19,182 nucleotides of DNA, from contig JAAYLJ010000149.1 of assembly GCA_012521935.1 (NCBI GenBank), positions 1-19,182 on the forward strand, written 5' to 3'. Below, piece after piece: positions 8,286-15,336 of this stretch; the first letter of the stretch is position 1; every line of letters starts with the position of its first letter. Both the position numbers and the translations under genes were made by a program. Below the pieces are notes generated by a model. It saw nothing but the letters and a program-made list of their open reading frames with translations. It searched no databases and was not told where the DNA came from. The DNA comes from Campylobacteraceae bacterium (GTDB lineage Bacteria; Campylobacterota; Campylobacteria; Campylobacterales; Campylobacteraceae).

Positions 8286-8462
8286 GCTTTCCCTTTATCT
8301 TAAAAATTCACCACTTTTAAATTGCTACAAAGTTTATTATATCTAAGCATTTCTAAAATGGGATTGCTTGATTAAATCTTAAATTATAGTTTATTTATGC
8401 TATCCCTATTTAAGCGCTTACATTGTAAAATGGAAAATGAAAAATTTATAAAAGGAGATTTT
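8286..8462. promoter_or_regulatory. Divergent promoter region tetR / sodB
   Basis: No gene is visible here. On the minus strand TATAAT (8341-8336) would start the regulator transcript near 8329. On the plus strand TTGCTT (8364-8369), a 15-bp spacer and TATAGT (8385-8390) form one sodB promoter candidate; TAAAAT at 8426-8431 is another -10. A perfect 10-bp palindrome TAAGCGCTTA occupies 8411-8420, just downstream of the first predicted start, where a repressor could bind. The sodB ribosome-binding site AAAGGAG is at 8452-8458. I saw no convincing Fur box. Confidence 0.4.
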
Positions 8463-9059
8463 ATGTCATTTACTTTACCAAACTTACCGTATGACTTAAA
8501 GGCACTTGAGCCGCACATTAGTTCTGAAACACTTAGTTTTCATCATGGAAAACACCATCAAGCTTATGTCACAAACTTAAACAATCTCATAAAAGGTACT
8601 AATTTAGAAAATAGTTCACTTGAAGAGATCATTAAAGCTACAGCAAATGATTCTGAAAAAGTTGGGGTTTTTAACAATGCTGCACAAGTTTGGAATCATA
8701 CTTTTTATTGGAATTCAATGAGAGCAGGTGGTGGCGGAAAGCCCTCTGGTGCAATTGCTACAAAAATTGATGAAGACTTTGGTGGATATGATGCGTTTAA
8801 AGATGCGTTTAAAACAGCTGCTGCAACGCAATTTGGAAGCGGTTGGGCTTGGCTTATTTTAGAAGATGGGAAGTTAAAAATTACTAAAACATCAAATGCA
8901 GATACACCTCTAGCTCACAATCAAAAAGCACTTTTGACTGTCGATGTTTGGGAGCATGCGTACTATATTGATTATCAAAACAGAAGACCAGACTATTTAG
9001 ATATATTTTTAAATAGCTTAGTAAATTGGGATTTTGTAAATGAGAATTTAAACAGTTAA
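8463..9059 (+). CDS. sodB: Iron superoxide dismutase SodB
   Basis: The enzyme dismutates superoxide to peroxide and oxygen in the cytoplasm. The 198-residue product begins MSFTLPNLPY, close to the E. coli FeSOD start. The ATG at 8463 is chosen over an in-frame one at 8397 because AAAGGAG precedes it at ideal spacing and the upstream extension is not part of the family. Metal ligands are H27 (FHHGKHH), H79 (VWNHTFYW), D161 and H165 (DVWEHAYY). The AAQVWNHTFYW motif, with the glutamine from this helix, marks the iron rather than manganese type. No signal peptide is present. A hairpin follows the stop codon at once. The gene is monocistronic and divergent from a TetR-type regulator. Confidence 0.97.
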   Translation: MSFTLPNLPYDLKALEPHISSETLSFHHGKHHQAYVTNLNNLIKGTNLENSSLEEIIKATANDSEKVGVFNNAAQVWNHTFYWNSMRAGGGGKPSGAIATKIDEDFGGYDAFKDAFKTAAATQFGSGWAWLILEDGKLKITKTSNADTPLAHNQKALLTVDVWEHAYYIDYQNRRPDYLDIFLNSLVNWDFVNENLNS

Positions 9060-9062
9060 AAA

Positions 9063-9085
9063 CTTAAGCGGATTTTCCGCTTAAG
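9063..9085 (-). terminator. Hairpin terminator of the tpx-nnrS-phnA unit, also 3' hairpin of sodB
   Basis: CTTAAGCGGA and TCCGCTTAAG form a perfect 10-bp stem with a 3-nt loop. On the minus strand the hairpin is followed by TTTTTAA, a usable U-tract, and the stem begins with the stop codon region of the PhnA-type gene. On the plus strand it begins four bases after the sodB stop but lacks a U-tract, so sodB termination here is less certain. Confidence 0.8.
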
Positions 9086-9290
9086 CCTTCTTCAAAAACT
9101 CTGTTTTTAAAACAACGGTACTCTTATCAACTCTACACTCAACCTCTTTAACATTGCTAGTAAGTTTAATATTTTTGATAGTTTCGCCTCTTTTTAAAGT
9201 CTTTGGCATACCTTTAACTTTTAAATCTTTAACAGTTATTACACTATCTCCATCTTGTAAAATATTTCCATTACTATCTCTTGTTTCCAT
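9081..9290 (-). CDS. PhnA (YjdM) C-terminal domain protein
   Basis: This 69-residue protein reads like the C-terminal domain of E. coli PhnA/YjdM: DSNGNILQDGDSVITVKDLK followed by VKG, then KNIKL and a VVLKTEFLKK end. The N-terminal zinc-ribbon half of the longer E. coli protein is absent, so this is the short form. Despite the old name alkylphosphonate utilisation protein, the function is unknown and no phosphonate genes are nearby. It starts at an ATG behind AAGGA, 33 bases after nnrS on the same strand, and ends in a hairpin terminator. It is probably the last gene of the tpx-nnrS unit. Confidence 0.85.
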   Translation of the reverse strand: METRDSNGNILQDGDSVITVKDLKVKGMPKTLKRGETIKNIKLTSNVKEVECRVDKSTVVLKTEFLKKA

Positions 9291-9323
9291 CTCTATCCTT
9301 TCTTTGAAATGCCCTATTATAGC

Positions 9324-10520
9324 CTATTTTTCAAAAAGGATTTTTCCAAAGCGCCCACTCCACCATCCAAAAACTAAAAACCAAAAGATCACTGCAAGCA
9401 CAATTGCATGAAGATAAAATCCATTAAAAACATCAGCACATATTCTAATTAGTGTCATCACTTGAATGAGATAGAAGATGATAGCTGTATATTTATCTGC
9501 AACTGGTTCTCTTCCAGAGTGTCCTAGTAAAACTCTAGTTCCAAATCCAATTAAAACAGTAGTAAAATACCCAAGCGCTAAGGCATGCAAAGGAGCATCT
9601 CCTAAGTGAAAACTTGAGCCAAATAGCTTTAAAAAACCATCTATAACAAATAGTAAAAACCCAACGCTACTCCACCAAATGGATAAAAAAAGCACCCAAA
9701 GAATTGCGGGTGAGCCTTTAAAAGGAAGTCTCCATTTAACTAGCTCATAAGTTATTGTTATAAAAATAACTAAATCAGCTAATAAACTATTAAATCCAAA
9801 TTCTAAAAGTAAAACTTTTGCTATTAGTGCAAAAAATAGAATATGGAGAAAATATTTACTCTTTTTCATTATGTAATTTTGCATTACATTTGCAGCGAAA
9901 AATGGGATCATTTTTTGAGAAACTGTCATTACTACAAAAAATAGATATAGATAAAATGTGACTCCAGTGGCTAAGATTTCAAAATTGTAAAAGTTAGATA
10001 GTATTAGTAAAATCTGCCCAAAAAGTCCAAATCCAAATGAGATAAGAAGCCAAGTGGTATCAGTTTTATTCTCCACCTTGCTTTCAAGTTGAATCTTTAC
10101 AAGCTCCCAAAATAGCTTCACGTAACTAATAAAAATTAAAACAAAAGCAACCCATAAAAATATATTTGATGAAAATGCAGCTATAAACAGAGATAAAGCC
10201 CCAATATTTATCCCAACTCCTGCCAAAAGATATGAACTTTTTGGAGGATTTGGCCTAGCTAAATATCTTGGAAAAACGGTTAGTAAAAATCCTACAAAAA
10301 ACTGCGTAAAAGCACCAAATGACATCCCATAAACATGATAAAAAATTGTTGAAATATTTAGCGAAGCACTAAAACCATATTGAAATAAAAGTAGGGCAAT
10401 TAAAAATAGAGTTTGAACAATGCCCCCAAAGAAAAAGAGTCTATGGGGCATTGCAACTAGATTTTCTAGCGGTGTAGGCTCTGGCGCCTTTGGAGGTGTT
10501 AAACTACTGACAAAAACCAC
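9324..10520 (-). CDS. nnrS: NnrS family multi-TM protein
   Basis: NnrS proteins are haem- and copper-containing membrane proteins associated with nitric oxide and nitrosative-stress resistance in denitrifiers and pathogens. This product has up to 398 residues and about twelve hydrophobic segments. Family signatures include MPHRLFFFGGIVQTL near the N-terminus, MSFGAFTQFFVGFLLTVFPRY, QKMIPFFAANVMQ, and ALGYFTTVLIGFGTRVLLGH with SGREPVADK near residue 340. The start is uncertain: a GTG at 10520 overlaps the end of tpx by 17 bases behind GAGGGAG, while an ATG at 10451 would give the MPHRLFFF start. Its coupling to tpx and the FNR/NNR-type box upstream support a stress role (inference). Confidence 0.9.
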   Translation of the reverse strand: MVFVSSLTPPKAPEPTPLENLVAMPHRLFFFGGIVQTLFLIALLLFQYGFSASLNISTIFYHVYGMSFGAFTQFFVGFLLTVFPRYLARPNPPKSSYLLAGVGINIGALSLFIAAFSSNIFLWVAFVLIFISYVKLFWELVKIQLESKVENKTDTTWLLISFGFGLFGQILLILSNFYNFEILATGVTFYLYLFFVVMTVSQKMIPFFAANVMQNYIMKKSKYFLHILFFALIAKVLLLEFGFNSLLADLVIFITITYELVKWRLPFKGSPAILWVLFLSIWWSSVGFLLFVIDGFLKLFGSSFHLGDAPLHALALGYFTTVLIGFGTRVLLGHSGREPVADKYTAIIFYLIQVMTLIRICADVFNGFYLHAIVLAVIFWFLVFGWWSGRFGKILFEK

Positions 10521-11064
10521 AGCAGCTAGCTCCCTCTTTTGTTGCAGCAGTAGCTTTTTCTAAAACTTCATCATAGTTTGGCTCATCTGTAATCTCAGGA
10601 ACTATCTGCTTATAAACAACTCTTCCATCTTTACTTACTATAAAAATTGCTCTAGCACAAAGTCCTTCTAGTGGGCCCTCTGAAATTAAAACTCCATATG
10701 ATTTAGCAAATGATTTATCTTTAAAGTCACTCACAAATTGTAAATTTTCAATTCCCTCAGTTGAGCAAAATCTAGCTCCTGCAAAAGGAAGATCCATTGA
10801 AACTAAAATCCCCTCAACTCCCTCGATTTGGGCAAGCTTTTCATTAAAAACTCTTGACTCTTTAGCACAAACTGGAGTGTCAAATGAAGGAACTGAGAGT
10901 ATAACTTGAATTCTATTTCCCTCTCCTCCAACTGTAATTTGCTCCAAATGAGGATTTGGCAAAGTTAAAAGTGGAGCAGGATCTCCTAATTCAAGATAGT
11001 TTCCACCAAGTTTTACTTTTTCGCCTTTTAAGGCAGTATAATCAGCTTTTTCTGTAAACACCAT
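10504..11064 (-). CDS. tpx: Thiol peroxidase Tpx (atypical 2-Cys peroxiredoxin) with Cys-rich tail
   Basis: Tpx reduces hydrogen peroxide and lipid peroxides using thioredoxin. The 186-residue product has the peroxidatic site PSFDTPVCAKESRVFN with C66 and the resolving cysteine C100 (GARFCSTEG). Their 34-residue spacing equals that of E. coli C61/C95. The family ending EPNYDEVLEK is followed by an extra segment of about 16 residues finishing in CCGFCQ (C181, C182, C185), which E. coli Tpx lacks. C136 is a further non-canonical cysteine. The ATG at 11064 has AAAGGA upstream. It is the first gene of a unit with nnrS. A perfect FNR-type site lies about 60 bases before the start codon. TrxC, further upstream on the same strand, is a possible reductant. 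Confidence 0.95.
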   Translation of the reverse strand: MVFTEKADYTALKGEKVKLGGNYLELGDPAPLLTLPNPHLEQITVGGEGNRIQVILSVPSFDTPVCAKESRVFNEKLAQIEGVEGILVSMDLPFAGARFCSTEGIENLQFVSDFKDKSFAKSYGVLISEGPLEGLCARAIFIVSKDGRVVYKQIVPEITDEPNYDEVLEKATAATKEGASCCGFCQ

Positions 11065-11088
11065 GCTACATTCCTTTAAAAAAATTTA

Positions 11089-11137
11089 AAGAGTTATTTT
11101 ATCCGATTTAAGCTTTATTATTCTTGATTTATATCAA
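11089..11137 (-). promoter_or_regulatory. FNR/NNR-type activated promoter of tpx-nnrS
   Basis: TTGAT-TTAT-ATCAA (11124-11137) is a perfect CRP/FNR-superfamily consensus. On the minus strand TAAAAT at 11101-11096 is a good -10 and predicts a start at 11089. The box centre then falls at -41.5, the class II activation position. The 11065-11157 interval also contains the end of the mod operon, for which I see no hairpin terminator. Confidence 0.75.
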
Positions 11138-11157
11138 TAAAAGTTATAATACAAATA

Positions 11158-12003
11158 TTAAATTTTCTCCATTAATGAGCCTAGATTTACCATCCCTTGA
11201 CAATAAATTTTACTTGTAACTATGCCATTGACACCGCTACTAGCGTACTCTTTGACATTAGAAAGACCTATCCCGCCAGAAGCTAAAATGTATGCTTTTA
11301 TATTGTTGCTATTTTTATACTCAACTATTTTTTTCAATGTTTCTGGGTCCGCTTTATCAATTTGCAAAAGCTCTATCCCAGCATCAAGCAACTCTTTTGC
11401 CTCCTCAAAAGTTTCACTCTCTACTGCCACTCTTTTTTCTGGAGATCTTAACTGTACTCCCTTTATGGCTTTTAAAAACTCATTAAAATCTTTATATAAA
11501 ATCCTATGCTGGGGGAAAAAAAGTATAGTTTCACTAAGCCCTAATCTATGCGGTAAACCACCTCCATCTAAAACTCCCCTCATGCACAAATGCTTAGCAA
11601 AAGGGATGGTTTTTCTAGTAGCTAAAAGTTCACAATGTGGATTTACCTCTTTCATTAAAGAAACCATTTTATAAGTTGTAGTAGCTATTTTAGAGCTGTA
11701 TTCAAGCAGTTTTTGGACACTTCTCCAAATTTGATGAAGCTTTATATACTCTCCTTTTAATTCCAACAAAGTCTCACCTTCATTGGCAATTTCTCTAGAA
11801 GCTTTAGCATACACTACTTCAATCCCAAAAAGCTTTGCAATCCTTACTACCTCATCCATTGCTGAGACTATTATCTTCTCTCTAGTATAAATTTTAAATC
11901 TTGCCTGGGTTTCTTTTGGATTTTGTAGCCAAGTAGTTAAATCGCCATATGGAGAGTCCTCTTTGACAAATTGTGCTAATTCTTCATCACTTATAAAATT
12001 CAT
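11158..12003 (-). CDS. modD: ModD (NadC-like phosphoribosyltransferase-fold protein of Mo operons)
   Basis: ModD is a paralogue of quinolinate phosphoribosyltransferase (NadC) found in molybdate uptake operons; its reaction is not established. The 281-residue product has the N-terminal EDSPYGDLTT (15-24), the LLATRKTIPFAKHLCMRGVL segment (TRKT, 129-132), GGGLPHR (147-153) and a C-terminal ASGGIGLSNVKEYASSGVNG barrel strand, all NadC/ModD-like. The context, last gene of the mod operon and overlapping the second permease gene by four bases, decides for ModD over NadC. A role in cofactor or metal handling is inferred only. Confidence 0.88.
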   Translation of the reverse strand: MNFISDEELAQFVKEDSPYGDLTTWLQNPKETQARFKIYTREKIIVSAMDEVVRIAKLFGIEVVYAKASREIANEGETLLELKGEYIKLHQIWRSVQKLLEYSSKIATTTYKMVSLMKEVNPHCELLATRKTIPFAKHLCMRGVLDGGGLPHRLGLSETILFFPQHRILYKDFNEFLKAIKGVQLRSPEKRVAVESETFEEAKELLDAGIELLQIDKADPETLKKIVEYKNSNNIKAYILASGGIGLSNVKEYASSGVNGIVTSKIYCQGMVNLGSLMEKI

Positions 12004-12680
12004 CCTAACTTCCTTTTTTCTCTATTTTGTAAAAAATTTAAAAATGCAAAAAATAGTAGTGAAGTTACCACTAAAATCATACTAAGCGCCATCGCAAGAG
12101 CATGATCACCATCAAAAACGGCGTTATAAATCGCTAATGAAACGGTATCAGTTTTTCCTACTATATTTCCACCAAGCATCAAAGTTATGCCTACTTCTCC
12201 TAAAGCCCTTGCTATTGAGACAATAAGAGCGATAAGAAGTGAATATTTCACCCCTGGCAATATCACATACATAAAAGTTCCAATTTTACCATGTCCACTC
12301 ACATATGAAGCTTCTACTATGGATTTTGGGAAAACTTCTATGGCTGCTTGTAGTGGTTTTACCATTAAAGGCAAGCCTGCAACTACTCCTGCGATGACTA
12401 GCCCGCTAAATTCAAATATTATTGAAATGTTAAGTTTTGCTAAAAAACTCCCAATCATTCCATTTTTCCCAAGTAGTAAAAGTAGAAAAAATCCAACTGC
12501 TATTGGTGGGAAAATAAGAGGTAAAGTCACAATGGCATCAACTATCCATCTACCCCTCCACCGTTTTGAAAGTAGGTATGCTAATGGAGTGCCTATGATT
12601 AGAAGAAAAATAGAACAGGTGAAAATAGTTTTTAAACTAAGCAAAAATGGGGGTGCAATCTCCCCCCAACTAAAAGCCAT
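12000..12680 (-). CDS. Second ModB-type ABC permease
   Basis: An inner-membrane permease of 226 residues with about five to six membrane segments. The cytoplasmic EAA loop, which docks to the ATPase, reads EASYVSGHGKIGTFMYVILP, matching the ModB/CysT family pattern. ALPLIFPPIAVGF-like and GEVGITLMLGGN segments are also typical of ModB. It follows a second ModA-like binding-protein gene by two bases and overlaps modD by four. It differs clearly from the first permease of this operon, so the two are old paralogues rather than a recent copy. No second ATPase is present, so it presumably uses the same ModC. Molybdate, tungstate or another oxyanion is possible. Confidence 0.88.
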   Translation of the reverse strand: MAFSWGEIAPPFLLSLKTIFTCSIFLLIIGTPLAYLLSKRWRGRWIVDAIVTLPLIFPPIAVGFFLLLLLGKNGMIGSFLAKLNISIIFEFSGLVIAGVVAGLPLMVKPLQAAIEVFPKSIVEASYVSGHGKIGTFMYVILPGVKYSLLIALIVSIARALGEVGITLMLGGNIVGKTDTVSLAIYNAVFDGDHALAMALSMILVVTSLLFFAFLNFLQNREKRKLG

Positions 12681-12682
12681 CT

Positions 12683-13384
12683 TTATAAACCATATTTTTC
12701 TAAAATCTCTTTAGCAGTTTCTGAGCTTACAAACTCTAAAAACGCTTCACACTCTTTTTTACATCCATCTAGCTTTCCTGCGGTTATAATAATTGGCGAA
12801 TAAAGCGCTTCATCAATGGCTATATACCCACCAATTTTATCTTTATGAGCTAGCGCATCAGTTAAATTTATGAAGCCTGCTTCAACCTCTTTTGTCAAAA
12901 TGTAAGATGTTGCTTGTGGAACAGTAGAAACCTCTACTATCTTCTCATTTAACTTATCTTTTAACTCACTATTTTCTAAGATTTCACTTGCAGCTATGCC
13001 GTATATTGCCTTTTTTGAATCTGGTATAGTGATTTTTACAATCTCTTTTTTAGTTAAATCATTAATTGACTCAATTTTTACTCCTTTAGCATATGCTAAG
13101 ACTGCCTTGCCTTTACCTATGTCTATAAATGAATTAAAACTTAATTCGCTTTTTTTCTCTAAATATGATTTATCACCTATAAAAAGTGCTAAATCAGCAC
13201 TTTTAACCTGCGCTTCAACTTGTTTCATATTGCCAAAAACTGCTTCAATCTCATATCCACTCTCTTTTTGGAAAGCTCCTACTATCTCTAAAATCGGTTT
13301 TTTGTACCCAGCTCCAGCTCCTAGTCTAAAATCAGCTGAAAAAAGGGATGATACAATAAAAATAAAAAACAAAACTACTCTCAT
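12683..13384 (-). CDS. Second ModA-like periplasmic binding protein (divergent)
   Basis: A 233-residue exported protein with a signal peptide at about residues 1-17 (VVLFFIFIVSSLFSAD). The fold and C-terminal pattern follow ModA: IPDSKKAIYGIAASEIL, then AGFINLTDAL and a SSETAKEILEKYGL end. The oxyanion-contact segments differ from ModA, however. Where ModA has the serine-rich SSSGKL loop this protein has FGNMKQV, and the first loop reads GAGAGYKKP. The ligand may therefore not be molybdate. The start ATG has AGGAG upstream. It lies eight bases after modC and two before its own permease gene, forming a second receptor-permease pair in the operon. CKKEC near the C-terminus could form a disulphide (inference). 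Confidence 0.85.
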   Translation of the reverse strand: MRVVLFFIFIVSSLFSADFRLGAGAGYKKPILEIVGAFQKESGYEIEAVFGNMKQVEAQVKSADLALFIGDKSYLEKKSELSFNSFIDIGKGKAVLAYAKGVKIESINDLTKKEIVKITIPDSKKAIYGIAASEILENSELKDKLNEKIVEVSTVPQATSYILTKEVEAGFINLTDALAHKDKIGGYIAIDEALYSPIIITAGKLDGCKKECEAFLEFVSSETAKEILEKYGL

Positions 13385-13392
13385 AACTTCTC

Positions 13393-14244
13393 CTAATGTT
13401 TTATAATTGGTGCAAAAGCTTTGGTGCTAACTCTAACTCTTTGCCCTACTTTTAGGCTTTGTGCTTCAACTGAGCTTAAAACCACCTCAACTAACTGCTG
13501 CCCTATACTAACAATGGCCACATAAATCACATCCATTTTCACAATGTCTAAAAGCTCTCCTTCAAATGAGAATTTTTGAGAACCACTTGTTTTAAGCAAA
13601 ATATCTTTTGGCACTCCATCAGCAATAGTCTCTCCATTTTCAAGAACTATGACTCTGTTTGCTAGCCTATACATTTCACTAGGATCATGACTTACCATGA
13701 TAGTTGTTGTTCCAAAAGAGTTGTGAAGCTCAAAAATTTCTTGCTGAAGCTTACCTCTCATAGCTGGATTTAAAGCAGAGAGCGGCTCATCCATTAATAG
13801 CAGTTTTGGGCTATTCATCATAGCTCTACAAAGACTAACTCTTTGCTGCTGTCCTCCGCTTAAGCTTGCTGGATACCTATCTTTCATATTGGTAAGTTCA
13901 GTCATATCCAAAAGTTTTTTTGCAAGAGTTTGATCTTTTTTTACATACAAAAGATTCTCTTCCACACTCATATTTGGAAAGAGAGCATAGTCTTGAAAAA
14001 CAAAGCCTATTTCTCTTTTTTGAGGTGGTAAAAATATCTTTTTATCGTGCCAGCACTCCCCATCTACATAAATTTCACCCTTAGCCTTAGTAAGTCCAGC
14101 TAAGATTCTAAGAAGAGTTGTTTTTCCACTTCCACTCTCGCCTGAAAGGGCAACAAAACTTCCTTTTTCTATGGTTAAATCTACATTTAAATCCATCTTT
14201 CCATTTGCACCATGGAGTGGTTTTTTTATATTTATCTTAATCAT
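13393..14244 (-). CDS. modC: Molybdate ABC transporter ATPase ModC
   Basis: The 283-residue ATPase energises uptake through ModB. Walker A GESGSGKTT is at 35-43, the Q-loop Q84 in FVFQDYALFP, the signature LSGGQQQRV at 128-136, Walker B LLLMDEPLSAL at 148-158 and the switch histidine H186. A single C-terminal TOBE/Mop-like domain (about 222-283) is present, shorter than in E. coli ModC (about 350 residues). The ATG at 14244 overlaps the modB stop by four bases. It is the only ATPase in the operon, although two permeases and two binding proteins are encoded. Confidence 0.93.
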   Translation of the reverse strand: MIKINIKKPLHGANGKMDLNVDLTIEKGSFVALSGESGSGKTTLLRILAGLTKAKGEIYVDGECWHDKKIFLPPQKREIGFVFQDYALFPNMSVEENLLYVKKDQTLAKKLLDMTELTNMKDRYPASLSGGQQQRVSLCRAMMNSPKLLLMDEPLSALNPAMRGKLQQEIFELHNSFGTTTIMVSHDPSEMYRLANRVIVLENGETIADGVPKDILLKTSGSQKFSFEGELLDIVKMDVIYVAIVSIGQQLVEVVLSSVEAQSLKVGQRVRVSTKAFAPIIKH

Positions 14245-14942
14245 AACGCCCCTCCAATGCTATGGATCTTCTCTTTTTTATTGAAAACATAAACTGCTAA
14301 AAGAACTAGAAAACTTAAAAAAAGAAGTATGGCGCTATATATATGAGCACTCCTATAATCAAGCAACTCCACAAACTCATAAATGGCAACTGAGGCAACT
14401 TTTGTCTCTCCTAAAATGCTGCCGCCTATCATTAAAACTACACCAAACTCACCAACAGTGTGTGCAAAGGTAATGATGATGGCAGTTATGAGTGCTGGTT
14501 TTATATTTGGCAAAGCCACTCTAAGTAAGGTTTGAAAGTTACTTTTTCCGCTTAAGTATGATGCTTCAAGCATGTTTTTGTTTAATGATTGAAATCCACT
14601 TTGCAAAGGTTGAACCATGAATGGAAGTGAGTAGATACAGCTAGCTATCACAAGGCCAGTAAAATTAAACACAAGTCTAATTCCAAAATACTCTTGTAAA
14701 AAACTTCCAAGAGCTGAATTGTGAGAAAGCCCCCATAAAAGATAAAACCCTAAAACTGAGGGTGGCAACACTATGGGCAAGGCTGTAACTGCTTCAAGAA
14801 CTGGTTTAAATTTTGATTTTGTATTTGCTAAAAACCAAGCAAAAGGGAGCGAAAAGATAAATAGAAAAAAAGTAGTGATAGCAGCAAGCTTAAATGAGAT
14901 ATAAAATGGACTCCACTCTAAATTTAAGATAATATCAATCAT
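14241..14942 (-). CDS. modB: Molybdate ABC transporter permease ModB
   Basis: A 233-residue inner-membrane permease. It shows the ModB pattern throughout: TALPIVLPPSVLGFYLL near the first periplasmic loop, the EAA-type docking loop EASYLSGKSNFQTLLRVALP, and TVGEFGVVLMIGGSILGET before the last membrane segments. It overlaps the mop gene by eight bases upstream and modC by four downstream. The order modA-mop-modB-modC matches the one I recall from C. jejuni, so this is taken as the canonical molybdate permease and the later copy as the accessory one. Confidence 0.93.
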   Translation of the reverse strand: MIDIILNLEWSPFYISFKLAAITTFFLFIFSLPFAWFLANTKSKFKPVLEAVTALPIVLPPSVLGFYLLWGLSHNSALGSFLQEYFGIRLVFNFTGLVIASCIYSLPFMVQPLQSGFQSLNKNMLEASYLSGKSNFQTLLRVALPNIKPALITAIIITFAHTVGEFGVVLMIGGSILGETKVASVAIYEFVELLDYRSAHIYSAILLFLSFLVLLAVYVFNKKEKIHSIGGAL

Positions 14943-15336
14943 TTAATACCTCATAAATAGCAACTTCGCTAGCTCTAATATAGACTTTTACCCTATCATT
15001 TTCTTTGAGATTTAATCTTTTAAATGCACCTACAGTCATGATGGATTCTACTGAGCCTGCATGAGTGTGTAAAAGAATACTACAAAGGATTTTACCTCTT
15101 GTAATGTTTTCTACCACCGCATCTATCTCATTTGAAAAGCTGATGGTTTGGGGTACATTGACCCCCACTGTCACGCTAGTTGACTTAAGTCCAATCTTTA
15201 CCATATCTCCAATATCCACATTTGGAAGTTCTAATCCCATCATCCAAAATGTAGTTTTGCCAGCTACATCAAAACTAATAACATGCAAACTTTGCTCATT
15301 TTTTATGCTTTTTATTTTGGCAACAAAACTATTCAT
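14935..15336 (-). CDS. Mop (TOBE)-domain molybdate-binding protein
   Basis: A 133-residue soluble protein without a signal peptide. The C-terminal half (about 65-133) is a clear Mop/TOBE domain: NEIDAVVENITRGKILCSIL, a central VESIMTVGAFKRLNL stretch and KVYIRASEVAI at the end. The N-terminal half (1-60) has the same strand pattern in weaker form (VAKIKSI, then DMVKIGLKSTSVTVGV), suggesting a degenerate tandem di-Mop. Such proteins bind molybdate and may store or sense it. The gene overlaps modA by four bases and modB by eight. A homologue sits at the same place in the C. jejuni mod operon as I recall it. Confidence 0.85.
   Translation of the reverse strand: MNSFVAKIKSIKNEQSLHVISFDVAGKTTFWMMGLELPNVDIGDMVKIGLKSTSVTVGVNVPQTISFSNEIDAVVENITRGKILCSILLHTHAGSVESIMTVGAFKRLNLKENDRVKVYIRASEVAIYEVLND

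Noticed and set aside
8286..8462. tRNA-Sec (selC) or other RNA gene near selAB, including this and the other intergenic gaps
   Set aside because: None of the gaps shows a tRNA cloverleaf or a CCA-ended acceptor stem; selC must lie elsewhere.
9154..9411. Plus-strand reading frame opposite the PhnA-type gene and the nnrS end
   Set aside because: It is antisense to two recognised genes, with low-complexity hydrophobic composition and no ribosome-binding site.
11222..11674. Plus-strand reading frames opposite modD
   Set aside because: They are shadows of the strongly recognised modD gene with no family resemblance.
12187..13406. Plus-strand reading frames opposite the second modB and modA genes
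   Set aside because: They are antisense shadows; the minus-strand products are recognised ABC transporter components.
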